DNA of 64,000 nt from NCBI GenBank assembly GCA_964235945.1, contig CAXSDV010000011.1:1-64000 (forward strand), read 5' to 3'. Source of the DNA: JASLDZ01 sp964235945. GTDB lineage: Bacteria; Pseudomonadota; Alphaproteobacteria; Caulobacterales; Caulobacteraceae. The notes under the pieces were generated by a model. That model saw nothing but the letters and a program-made list of their open reading frames with translations, made no database searches and was not told the origin of the DNA. Positions 29,720 through 37,784 of this stretch are shown piece by piece. Numbering within the stretch: the first letter of the stretch is position 1; each line of letters opens with the position of its first letter. The position numbers and the translations under genes were made by a program.

Positions 29720-32700
29720 GCCGTCTCCAGCCGGTCCAGCAGCGCTTCCGCCGCTTCCGTCCGTCCGGGTCCCTCCTCCGAGGCGCGCGCCAGCACCAGG
29801 CGGCCGTCCTTCCAGAGGAGGTCGTCCGCGCCGGCCGCCGCCGCCGCCGCCTGCGCGGCGCGCTCGGGGCGCTCGGGGCGCAGCGTCGCGGCCACCGCCT
29901 TGGGCCCCGCGTCCAGGCGCTGGACGCCGCATGCGCGGCAGCGGAGCTGGAGCGTGACGCGCTCCAGCAAGGCGCGGGCGGCCTCCGGCGGCGGGCCGAA
30001 GCGGTCCTCCAGCTCCTCGGCGAAGTCGCGGGCGGCCTCCGCGGTCTCCAACCGCGCCAGGCGCGCGTAGAGGTTCAGCCGCACCTGCGCTTCGGGCACG
30101 TAGTCCTGCGGCAGCGACCCGGCCGGCCCCAGGTTGAGCTCCGGCGTCCAGTCGGGCTCGGCGGCCTCGCCCTTGGCGAGGCGCACGGCGGCGGCCAGCA
30201 GGCGCTGGTAGAGTCCCACGCCGATCAGCTTGACGTGGCCGGCCTGCGCTTCGCCCACCAGGTCCCCCGCGCCGCGGATGTCCAGGTCTCGCGCGCTCAC
30301 CGCCAGCCCCGCGCCCAACCGGTCCAACGCTTCCAGGGTGGAAAGCCGCGCCTGCGCGGCTTCGGACAGCTCCTCGCCTTCCGCGGGCAGCAGGTAGCAC
30401 ACCCCCTGGGCGCGGCCCCGGCCCACCCGGCCGCGAAGTTGGTGCAGTTGGGACAGGCCGAACCGGTCGGGCCGGTAGATCAGCATGGTGTTGGCGCGGG
30501 GCACGTCCAGCCCGCTTTCGATGATGTTGGTGGCCAAGAGCACGTCGCCCGCGCCCTCGGCGAAGCCCACCATCACCTCGTCCACCTCCTGGGCGGGCAG
30601 GTCGCCGTGGGCGACCACCACGCGCAGCTCGGGGGCGAGCTCGGCCAGGCGCTCGGCCAGGGGAGCGATGTCCTCGATGCGCGGGCACACCATGAAGCTC
30701 TGTCCGCCGCGCCGGCGCTCGCGCATCAGCGCGCCGCGCACGGTGGGCCCGTCCCACGGCGAGACGAGGGTGCGCACGGGCCGGCGGCGCGCGGGCGGGG
30801 TGGCGATGACGCTGAGCGCCTGCACGCCGACCATGGCCGCCGCCAGGGTGCGCGGGATGGGCGTGGCGGTCAGGGTCAACAGGTGCGCCTCGGGGGCGAG
30901 GTCGTGCAGCGAGGCCTTCAGCTTGGTCCCGAACTTCTGCTCCTCGTCGATCACCACCAGGCCCAGGTCCTTGAAGCGCACCTCCTTGCCGGCCACCGCG
31001 TGGGTGCCGACCACCACGCGCACGGCGCCGGAGGCCAGCCCCTCGCGCACCGCCTTCGCCTCGGCGGGCGGGACCAGGCGCGACAGGTGGCCGACGGTGA
31101 TCCCCGTGCCCTCGAACCGGCGCTCGAAGCTCCTCAGGTGCTGGCGCGCGAGCACGGTGGTGGGGGCCACCACCGCGACCTGCTTGCCGGAAAGCGCGGC
31201 GGCGGCGGCGGCGCGCAGGGCGACCTCCGTCTTGCCGTAGCCCACGTCGCCGCACACCAGCCGGTTCATGGGCTTGCCGGACGCCAGGTCCTCCAGCACC
31301 GCGGCGATGGCCGACGCCTGGTCGGGGGTCTCCGGGTAGGGGAAGCGCGAAGCGAAGCGGGCGTAGGCGGCGCGCGGGGGCTCCAGCACGGGGGCCCGCA
31401 CCGCGTCCCGCGCGCGGGCGAGCTCCACCAGGCCGCGCGCGGCCTCGTCCACCTCGACGCTGGCCTCGGCGCGGCGCTTGGCCCAGGCGTCGCCCTTGAG
31501 GCGGTCGAGGGACACCGCGTCCTCCTCGCCGCCGTAGCGCCACACGCGGCCGAGCTCGGACACGGGGGCCAGCAGGTCCGCGCCGCCCGCGTATTCGAGG
31601 CGCGCGTGCTCGCCGGCCGCCTGACCTTCCTCCACGGCCGTCAGGTCGCGCAGCACGCCCACGCCGTGGTCCTCGTGGATCACCACGTCGCCGAAGGCGA
31701 GTTCGGGCTCGGACAACAGGTCCAGCGCCCCGGCGGCGCCGCGCCGGGCGCCTTCGTCCAGGATCGCGCCCAGCACGTCGGACACGTCCACCACCGCCAC
31801 GTCCGCCGCGGGATCGACGAAGCCGGAAGGGAGCGCCGCCTCCCAGGCCAGCAGCGCGCCCGCGTCCGCCTTCAGCGCCGCCGCCCAGGGGTCCGGGCCG
31901 TCCAGCGTCTCCGGCTCGGCGTCCAAGCCCCGCTTGAGCGCGCGGGCGAGGCTGCGCAGGCCCTTGGCGGCGCCCGTGAGCACCACCCGGCGCCCTTCGT
32001 CGCGGCGCTCGCGCACCCAGTCGGAGAAGGCGCGGCCGGGGCTGGCGGCGGCGGCGAAGTTGGGCGCGGCCTCGGCGGAGGCGGCTTCCGAGCGACCCTC
32101 TCCGCCCTGGCCGCGCGCGGCCAGGAGCGCGGACCACTCGTCCGGCGACACGTACAGCGCCTCGGGCGGAAGGGTGCGGCCCTCCTCGGGGGTCGCAAAG
32201 GCGAGGCGCGCGTCGTGGGCCTCGTTCAATTGGGCGTAGCCCGCCCGCACGCGTTCGCGCACCCGCGGCCCCGCCTGGATCCGCGCGTCGGGCAGGAGGT
32301 CGAACACGGTGCGCAGGGCGGCGTAGGCCTCGGGCAGGCGGTGCTCGGCCCCCGGCTCCAACTCCGGCGCGGCCTCTGCGGGAGCGACGATCCACTCGGA
32401 CGCGGGGATCAGGCGCACCCGCTCCAGTTCGCCCGTGGTGCGCTGGGTGGCCGGGTCGAAGGCGTGGAGGGCGGTGATGCGGCCGTCCGCGTCCAGCACC
32501 ATGCGGCAGGGCGCGGCGGCGTCCGGCGGGTAGACCTCGGCCACTTCCGCACGCAGGGCGATCTCGCCCGGCTCGTCCACCCGCTCGTCGGTGAGCCAGC
32601 CGGTGCGCGCGGCCCAGGCGGCGAGCTCCTCGGCGTCCAGCAGGTCGCCCACGGCGTACTCGCGCACCGCGTCGGCCAACGCCTCGGCGGGGGGCAGGCG

Positions 32701-33060
32701 CTGGAGCAGGGCGGCGGGGGCGCCCACCACCACGCGCGGGCCGGCCGCCGGTTCGGACAGGGCGATGACCGCGGCCATCCGCCGGCCCATGCTCTCGCGC
32801 GAGGGCGAGGCGCGGTCGTAGGGCAGGCTGTCCCACGGCGGAACCAGCACCACCCGGGCCTCGGGCAGGAAGGCGCGCAGGCCGCAGGCCACCTCCTCCG
32901 CGCGACGCTCGCTGGAGGCGAGAACGATCAGCCCGGCCTTCCCCGCCGCCCGCACGCGCGGCGCGAGCGCCGCCGCCTGGGCGGCGGCGGGGGGCGCGGG
33001 CGCGGAGTCCTCCGCGGCGGGAACGGCGGCGTCTTCGGTGGAGGTGTCGCGCTCGGCCAT
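29716..33060 (-). CDS. mfd: Mfd-family transcription-repair coupling translocase
   Basis: The 1,114-residue protein has the Mfd layout: a UvrB-like N-terminal module (LVPPWDSLPYDRASPSRESMGRR, RVVVGAPAALLQRLPP), an RNA-polymerase-interacting domain (GDVVIHEDHGVGVLRDLT), a RecG-like translocase with Walker A VCGDVGYGKTEVALRA, motif II IDEEQKFGTK, TLTATPIPRTLA, LLATNIIESGLDVP and QLRGRVGRGR, and a shortened C-terminal domain. Canonical Mfd removes stalled RNA polymerase and recruits UvrA. The N-terminal start is atypically Ala/Pro-rich, the first 40 residues of the usual UvrB-like module seem missing, and the last domain is short. A second Mfd-like paralogue elsewhere in the genome is therefore possible, with this being the divergent copy. 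The ATG at 33060 is chosen; a longer frame runs into the next gene. Confidence 0.82.
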   Translation of the reverse strand: MAERDTSTEDAAVPAAEDSAPAPPAAAQAAALAPRVRAAGKAGLIVLASSERRAEEVACGLRAFLPEARVVLVPPWDSLPYDRASPSRESMGRRMAAVIALSEPAAGPRVVVGAPAALLQRLPPAEALADAVREYAVGDLLDAEELAAWAARTGWLTDERVDEPGEIALRAEVAEVYPPDAAAPCRMVLDADGRITALHAFDPATQRTTGELERVRLIPASEWIVAPAEAAPELEPGAEHRLPEAYAALRTVFDLLPDARIQAGPRVRERVRAGYAQLNEAHDARLAFATPEEGRTLPPEALYVSPDEWSALLAARGQGGEGRSEAASAEAAPNFAAAASPGRAFSDWVRERRDEGRRVVLTGAAKGLRSLARALKRGLDAEPETLDGPDPWAAALKADAGALLAWEAALPSGFVDPAADVAVVDVSDVLGAILDEGARRGAAGALDLLSEPELAFGDVVIHEDHGVGVLRDLTAVEEGQAAGEHARLEYAGGADLLAPVSELGRVWRYGGEEDAVSLDRLKGDAWAKRRAEASVEVDEAARGLVELARARDAVRAPVLEPPRAAYARFASRFPYPETPDQASAIAAVLEDLASGKPMNRLVCGDVGYGKTEVALRAAAAAALSGKQVAVVAPTTVLARQHLRSFERRFEGTGITVGHLSRLVPPAEAKAVREGLASGAVRVVVGTHAVAGKEVRFKDLGLVVIDEEQKFGTKLKASLHDLAPEAHLLTLTATPIPRTLAAAMVGVQALSVIATPPARRRPVRTLVSPWDGPTVRGALMRERRRGGQSFMVCPRIEDIAPLAERLAELAPELRVVVAHGDLPAQEVDEVMVGFAEGAGDVLLATNIIESGLDVPRANTMLIYRPDRFGLSQLHQLRGRVGRGRAQGVCYLLPAEGEELSEAAQARLSTLEALDRLGAGLAVSARDLDIRGAGDLVGEAQAGHVKLIGVGLYQRLLAAAVRLAKGEAAEPDWTPELNLGPAGSLPQDYVPEAQVRLNLYARLARLETAEAARDFAEELEDRFGPPPEAARALLERVTLQLRCRACGVQRLDAGPKAVAATLRPERPERAAQAAAAAAGADDLLWKDGRLVLARASEEGPGRTEAAEALLDRLETA

Positions 33061-33122
33061 GGTCCACCTGTCAAATGAGCGGGCGGTAAGCGCCGGACGC
33101 CCGCGGCGTTCCGTGCGGCGGC

Positions 33123-33794
33123 TCAGTCGCCGAACAGCACCCGGGCGGCCGCGTGCTTGACGGGCAGCACCTCCAGCCCCTCGCGCGCCAACAGGTCCAG
33201 CGCGAGCTCCACCGCCGCGCCCCCGTCGGAAAGATCCCGGACGCGCAGCACGACCCATCCGCGGCGGGCGCGGGCCTCGGCGGCGTGACGTGCGAGGTCG
33301 ACATCCGCGGCGGCGTCCACCGTCAGGCGCCTCAGGTCCGCCAAGTCGACGAGCCCGGCGTTCAACCCGGGTCGGCGCCCGCACACGGCCGCGAACCGGC
33401 GCGCGGCGTCGCGCTTGGCGCTGCGGCCGACGCCGCGGGACGTGTTCCAGGCGAGGCAGGCGCCGCGAACGCCGTCCGTCGCCTCCGCCAGGCGGTCCTG
33501 GAGTTTCGCGAGCGCCGCGTCGTGGACGTCGGCGTCGGCCAAGAGGCCCAACTCGTGCCCCGCGTCGCTCAGGGCGGCGAGGTCGCGCGTGCGGGTCGGG
33601 TCCAGCGACTCCGCGGCGAGGTGGACGGTGGCGCGCACCCGGCGGCGCTCCAACAGCGGCCCGCAGGCGGCCAGCACGGCGGCGGGCGGCGCGTCGAAGG
33701 TCAGGCTGGCGACGCCGACCTCCAGGTGCGAGCGCACGCGCTTGATCGACAGGGCGCCGACGCCCGCGTCCCAGGCGGCGGCCAGCGGGCTCAC
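33123..33794 (-). CDS. Degenerate polysaccharide-deacetylase-like protein
   Basis: The 223-residue protein has the NodB outline: GVASLTFDAPPAAVLAACGPLLERRRVRATVHLAAESLD, then RDLAALSDAGHELGLLADADVHD. In active enzymes the first motif is TFDDG and the second HTxxH; here the second Asp is Ala35, Gly is Pro, and the metal-binding histidines are replaced (LADAD). The third motif is not found. It probably has no deacetylase activity and could be a binding protein. The GTG at 33794 overlaps the stop of the FkbH-like gene as GTGA, so the two proteins should be made together. Confidence 0.7.
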   Translation of the reverse strand: MSPLAAAWDAGVGALSIKRVRSHLEVGVASLTFDAPPAAVLAACGPLLERRRVRATVHLAAESLDPTRTRDLAALSDAGHELGLLADADVHDAALAKLQDRLAEATDGVRGACLAWNTSRGVGRSAKRDAARRFAAVCGRRPGLNAGLVDLADLRRLTVDAAADVDLARHAAEARARRGWVVLRVRDLSDGGAAVELALDLLAREGLEVLPVKHAAARVLFGD

Positions 33795-35599
33795 GCGGCC
33801 CGCGCGGCGGGGGCGGCGGCGCGCACCGCCACCACGTCGCTCTCCGCGAAGGGCGCGTCCAGCGGGCGGGCGTGGCGCACCCGCCCCTGGGCGTCGGCCT
33901 CGCCGGGCGCGAAGCCCAGGTCGGCGAGCAGGAGGGCGGCGGCGCGGTTGCGGTCGGTGGGACGGTGCAGGGCGGCGAACTCGACGTGGCCGCGCGCGGC
34001 CAGGAGCGCGGCCATGTGCGCGAAGGCGGCGTGCTCCACCCGCTTCCTCTGCACCCGGCAGCTCATGAAGAAGAGGTCGAGCTCGCCGCGCAGGAGGTCG
34101 AGGTCGGCGAAGCCGATCAGGCCGTAGTCGCCGTAGCGGTCGAGGCAGCGCAGGGTCAGCCGCGCCCGGTCGGGATCGGGAGCGGCCAGCCGCTCGGTTT
34201 CCGTGCGCGAGAGCTTGGCCCCGGTGAAGTTGAGCTGGTTGGTGCGCTGGGACAGTTCGTGCACCCGCGCGACCTCCGCGGGGCCGAGCGGCGCCACGTC
34301 CAGGACGATGCCCGAGCCGCGCAGGAAGGCGAGGTAGTCGCTCCCCGCCGCCTGCGCAGCCGCGCCGCGCCCCGCCTCCGCCTGGTACAGGGCGCGGCGA
34401 CGCCCGCTCTCGGCCGTGACCGGCCGGTCGAACCAGGGGTGGGCCGCCAGGCCCGCCACCTGCGTGTGGGCCAGGGTGCGCACGGACGGGTGCGCGGCGG
34501 CCACCTCCGCGCGCTCGAAGGGCTGGTCGTCCACGAACACGAAGCTGTCGAGGTGGAGGTCCAGCGCCGCGGCTATGCGCGCCACCGCCTCGCTCTTCGG
34601 CCCCCAGCCGACCTGGGGCGCGAGGAAGTAATCGCGCAGGCCGTGGCGCTCCAGCGCGGCCAGGGCCTCGGCCTCGTCGTTCTTGCTGGCCACGGAAAGC
34701 AGCACGCCGCGCGCGTCCAGCGCGCGGACCGCCTCCACCGCCTCCGGCCGGGGGACCACGCCCTCCGCCCCGTCCTCCGCCAGGGTTCCCGTCCACAGGG
34801 TCTCGTCCAGGTCCCAGACCAGCACCTTGGCGGGGCCCCCCGCCACCGAAGGCGCGGCGGCGGGGAGCTCCAGCGCGGCCCAGTCCATGAGGCCGAAGCC
34901 CACGTCCGCGCCACCGTCGGGCTCTCCCGTCACCTCCACCTGGATCAGGTGGTCGGCGGCGAGGTCCACCGCCGCGGCGACCGCGGCGTGGGGGAAGGTG
35001 AAGCGGCCGGGCGCGGAGGTGGCGGTGAAGCGACCCTGGAACATTCGGCCCGACCCCGTCTCCAGGAAGGTCAGGGTGAAGTCGTGGGGGCGCCCGTCGT
35101 TGGACCAGGCCTCCACCACGAAGTGCGTGGGAGCGGGGGCGGGGTCGGAGGACGCGGCCGTGGCGCGGGCGCGCTTGCGCTCGTTCCAACGCCAGGCGAG
35201 GTGGTTGGAGGCCCAGAACCCGGTGGGCGCGGCGGCCAGGGCGGCGCAGACCTGCAGGTCGCGGCGCTCGAGCGCCTCCGCCGCCGCGGCCGGGCGCAGG
35301 GCGGCGGGGCCGCGCGCCTCCAGCTTGCCCCAGCGCCGGAAGCGCACGCGCATGGCCCCCGCCTCGCCCTCCACACGCTCCATCCCCGCCTCGAAGCGGC
35401 GACACTTCAGGTCCGGCCGGGGGTCGTAGAAGCTGCAGGACGCGTAGCACTTGGGGTAGGAGCATTCCGAGCAATGCTCGCCCCAGCGCAACTGGCTGCG
35501 CCAGGGCGCCGCCGCGCGGGTGGCGGCCAGGGTCTCGCGCACCGCCGCGGACGGGGCCGGGGCGGTGGGGACGCGGTCTCCGGCGATGGTCTCCCTCAT
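33791..35599 (-). CDS. FkbH-like HAD-IIIC protein with N-terminal cysteine cluster
   Basis: The 602-residue protein has three parts. Residues 39-69 hold a cysteine cluster, WGEHCSECSYPKCYASCSF then KCRRFE (Cys43, 46, 51, 55, 66). Residues about 75-245 form a domain I do not recognise, rich in beta strands (FVVEAWSNDGRPHDFTLTFLETGSGRMFQGRFT). The rest is a HAD-IIIC/FkbH domain with VLVWDLDETLWTGTL, SVASKNDEAEAL and FVFVDDQPFERAEV, plus an acetyltransferase-like end (LRCLDRYGDYGLIGFADL, FFMSCRVQRKRVEHAAF). FkbH proteins load glyceryl units onto carrier proteins in polyketide pathways; no carrier is nearby. The cysteines could bind Fe-S or zinc. The ATG at 35599 has AGGGTGG upstream; a GTG lies three codons before. 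Confidence 0.85.
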   Translation of the reverse strand: MRETIAGDRVPTAPAPSAAVRETLAATRAAAPWRSQLRWGEHCSECSYPKCYASCSFYDPRPDLKCRRFEAGMERVEGEAGAMRVRFRRWGKLEARGPAALRPAAAAEALERRDLQVCAALAAAPTGFWASNHLAWRWNERKRARATAASSDPAPAPTHFVVEAWSNDGRPHDFTLTFLETGSGRMFQGRFTATSAPGRFTFPHAAVAAAVDLAADHLIQVEVTGEPDGGADVGFGLMDWAALELPAAAPSVAGGPAKVLVWDLDETLWTGTLAEDGAEGVVPRPEAVEAVRALDARGVLLSVASKNDEAEALAALERHGLRDYFLAPQVGWGPKSEAVARIAAALDLHLDSFVFVDDQPFERAEVAAAHPSVRTLAHTQVAGLAAHPWFDRPVTAESGRRRALYQAEAGRGAAAQAAGSDYLAFLRGSGIVLDVAPLGPAEVARVHELSQRTNQLNFTGAKLSRTETERLAAPDPDRARLTLRCLDRYGDYGLIGFADLDLLRGELDLFFMSCRVQRKRVEHAAFAHMAALLAARGHVEFAALHRPTDRNRAAALLLADLGFAPGEADAQGRVRHARPLDAPFAESDVVAVRAAAPAARAA

Positions 35600-35697
35600 G
35601 GCGGCCACCCTGACGCAGGAGGCTTACGGATCGGTTTCGCCTTTGCGCGCGCCTCCGTTAGGCTCCCCGTTCGCGGTGGGAACGGACGCGGGGAAAC

Positions 35698-36723
35698 GTG
35701 GCCAACTATACGATCACGGACGTGGCGCTGCGCGCGGGCGTGTCCATCAAGACGGTGTCGCGCGTCATCAACCACGAGCCCAACGTCAAGGCGGAGACGC
35801 GCGAGCGCGTCACGGGCGCGGTGGCGGCGCTGGGCTACCGGCCCAACGTGTCGGCGCGCAGCCTGGCGGGATCTCGCGCCTACCTCCTGGGCCTGGCGGT
35901 CGACAATCCCAGCATCGACTACATCAGCGCGCTGCAGATGGGGGCGGTGCGGCGCTGCCGGGCGGCGGGGCTGCACCTGATCGTGGAGCCGCTCGAGTCC
36001 GCCCAAACCCCGCCGGCCGCCGCCCTGGCCGCGCTGGTGGGGGCCGTGCGGGTGGACGGGCTGATCCTGACGCCCCCCGTGTGCGACGACCTGGACGCGC
36101 TGGCCGTGCTGGAGGCGGCGGGCGTGGCCTACGTGCGCCTGTCCCCCGACCGCGAGCCCGACCGGGGCCCGCGGGTGGTCATCGACGACGCCCGCGCCGC
36201 CCACGACATGACGCGCGCCCTGCTGGACCTCGGCCATCGGCGCATCGGCTTCGTGCGGGGCCACCCGGAGCACGGCGCCTCCCACAAGCGTTACGAGGGC
36301 TTCGCGCGCGCGCTGGCCGCCGCGGGGCTGCCCGAGGAGCCCGAACTCTCCCCCCAGGGCTGGTTCTCCTTCCGCTCGGGGCTGGAGTGCGGGGAGGAGC
36401 TGCTGAGCCTGACCGCCCCGCCTTCCGCCATCTTCGCCTGCAACGACGACATGGCGCTGGGCGTGCTGGCCGCCGCCAACCGGCGCGGGCTGCAGTCGCC
36501 GGCCGACCTGTCGGTCGCCGGGTTCGACGACACGGCCATGTCGCGCGCGGTCTGGCCCCAGTTGTCCACCGTGCGCCAGCCGGTGGAGGAGATGGCCGCC
36601 GCCGCCGCCGACATCCTGATCACGGGCGCCGGCGCCCGGGGAGCGGAGGCCGCGCCCGTGCGGCGGCTGCTCGACTTCGAGGTGATGCTGCGCGGGACCA
36701 CCGGCCCCGCGCCCGTTCAGTGA
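35698..36723 (+). CDS. LacI-family transcriptional regulator
   Basis: The 341-residue regulator starts with the LacI helix-turn-helix TITDVALRAGVSIKTVSRVINHEPNVKAETRERV and hinge region (YRPNVSARSLAG), then the periplasmic-binding-protein-like ligand domain with GLAVDNPSIDYISALQMGAVRRC, DGLILTPPV, DLGHRRIGFVRGHP, FACNDDMALGVLAA and DLSVAGFDDTAMSRAVWPQLSTV. It should respond to a sugar. The nearest candidate targets are the MFS and GH92 genes at 37785-41530. Start is GTG at 35698; the end overlaps the convergent protease-like gene by 7 bases. Confidence 0.92.
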   Translation: MANYTITDVALRAGVSIKTVSRVINHEPNVKAETRERVTGAVAALGYRPNVSARSLAGSRAYLLGLAVDNPSIDYISALQMGAVRRCRAAGLHLIVEPLESAQTPPAAALAALVGAVRVDGLILTPPVCDDLDALAVLEAAGVAYVRLSPDREPDRGPRVVIDDARAAHDMTRALLDLGHRRIGFVRGHPEHGASHKRYEGFARALAAAGLPEEPELSPQGWFSFRSGLECGEELLSLTAPPSAIFACNDDMALGVLAAANRRGLQSPADLSVAGFDDTAMSRAVWPQLSTVRQPVEEMAAAAADILITGAGARGAEAAPVRRLLDFEVMLRGTTGPAPVQ

Positions 36724-37703
36724 TAGCGGGGCTTCTTGAGGAAGCGCCGACGGTCGGCGGTGGCCACCGTCACGTCGAACACGTCGCCCTCGCGGTCGAG
36801 GGTCAAGGGCGCGCCGACCCCGGCCGGGCCCAGCGCCCACACCGCGCGGTAGAAGCCCGCCAGGTCGTCCACCGGCCGGCCGGCCACCGCCAGCACCGCG
36901 TCGCCCCGGCGCAGCTCCGCCCGGTCGGCGGGGCCGCCGGTGGACAGGCCCAGCACCACCACGCGCCCGTCCTGCTCCTGCACGTACACGCCGAGCCAGG
37001 GCCGGGCGGGCGCGTCGGGCCGTCCGGTGAGCAGGCCGTCCAGCACGGGCGCCAGGAGCTCGATGGGCACCAGCATGTTCATCGGCCGCGGCTTGCCGCC
37101 GGGGCCCTCCGCCTCCAGCTGGAGCGAGCCGACGCCCAGGAGCTCGCCCCCCGGCCCGATCAGCGCCGCCCCGCTCCAGTGCGGGTGGGCCGGGGCGGTG
37201 AACAGCGCGGCGTCCAGCAGGTACTCCCAGTAGCCGGCGAAGCCTTCGCGGGCCACGAGCTTGGCCGCGGCCGCGTGGGCGCGGCCGCCCGCCCCCGCCA
37301 CCACCAGCGGGGCGCCGGGGGTCAGCGCCCGGGAGTCGCCGAGCTTGAGCGCGGGCGCCTGCAGCGGCTCCAGCGCCTGGACCAGGCCGAAGCCCGTCGC
37401 CTGGTCGACCCCCAGCACGTGGCCGGCCACCGTGCGCCCGTTCACGGTGGTGAGCTCCACGCTCTGCGCCTCCGTGACGAGGTAGCCGATGGTGAGCACC
37501 AAGTCCTCGCGGATCACCACGCCGTTGCCGACGCGCTCGACGCCGAGGGTCTCGGCGGTGAAGGCGTCCTGCGGCACGTGGGCCTGAAGCGCGACCACGC
37601 TGGACAGGGCGCGGTCGAGGTCGAAGTCCAGGGTCTCGGGGCGGGGGCGGTCGGCGACCGCCACCTCGAAATCGTCGAATACGGACAAAGCGGAACTCTC
37701 CAT
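36717..37703 (-). CDS. Trypsin-like/PDZ protein with degenerate catalytic triad
   Basis: The 328-residue protein has a trypsin-like fold (about 40-215) and a PDZ domain near 240-320 (PWLGVYVQEQDGRVVVLGLSTGGPADRAELRRGDAVLAVAGRPVDDLAGFYRAVW), the layout of DegP/HtrA. The expected His motif TNNHVV reads TIGYLV (Tyr74), the Asp motif DxxTDLA reads DQATGFG (Gly104), while a Ser remains in HWSGAA (Ser177). It has no signal peptide. Such S1C-like proteins without the triad are common in alphaproteobacteria and probably act as scaffolds or sensors. It is convergent with the LacI gene. Confidence 0.85.
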   Translation of the reverse strand: MESSALSVFDDFEVAVADRPRPETLDFDLDRALSSVVALQAHVPQDAFTAETLGVERVGNGVVIREDLVLTIGYLVTEAQSVELTTVNGRTVAGHVLGVDQATGFGLVQALEPLQAPALKLGDSRALTPGAPLVVAGAGGRAHAAAAKLVAREGFAGYWEYLLDAALFTAPAHPHWSGAALIGPGGELLGVGSLQLEAEGPGGKPRPMNMLVPIELLAPVLDGLLTGRPDAPARPWLGVYVQEQDGRVVVLGLSTGGPADRAELRRGDAVLAVAGRPVDDLAGFYRAVWALGPAGVGAPLTLDREGDVFDVTVATADRRRFLKKPRYH

Positions 37704-37784
37704 TCGCTCGTGATTTCGTGCGCGGAGCCTTGTTCGGCAAGGGCGCGGCTTTCGCGGGGAGGCCGCGGGGCCTAGACGGGCGCC

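Noticed and set aside
27941..33078. Very long open frames antisense to the DEAD-box and Mfd-family genes (more than 1,500 codons on both strands)
   Set aside because: They are shadows caused by high GC at third positions; their translations are Arg/Ala/Gly-rich without domains, whereas the opposite frames carry complete helicase motifs.
37728..37742. CCTTG-N5-CAAGG as a definite LacI operator
   Set aside because: Only five pairs and a spacer unlike typical LacI sites; kept only as a remark with the MFS gene.
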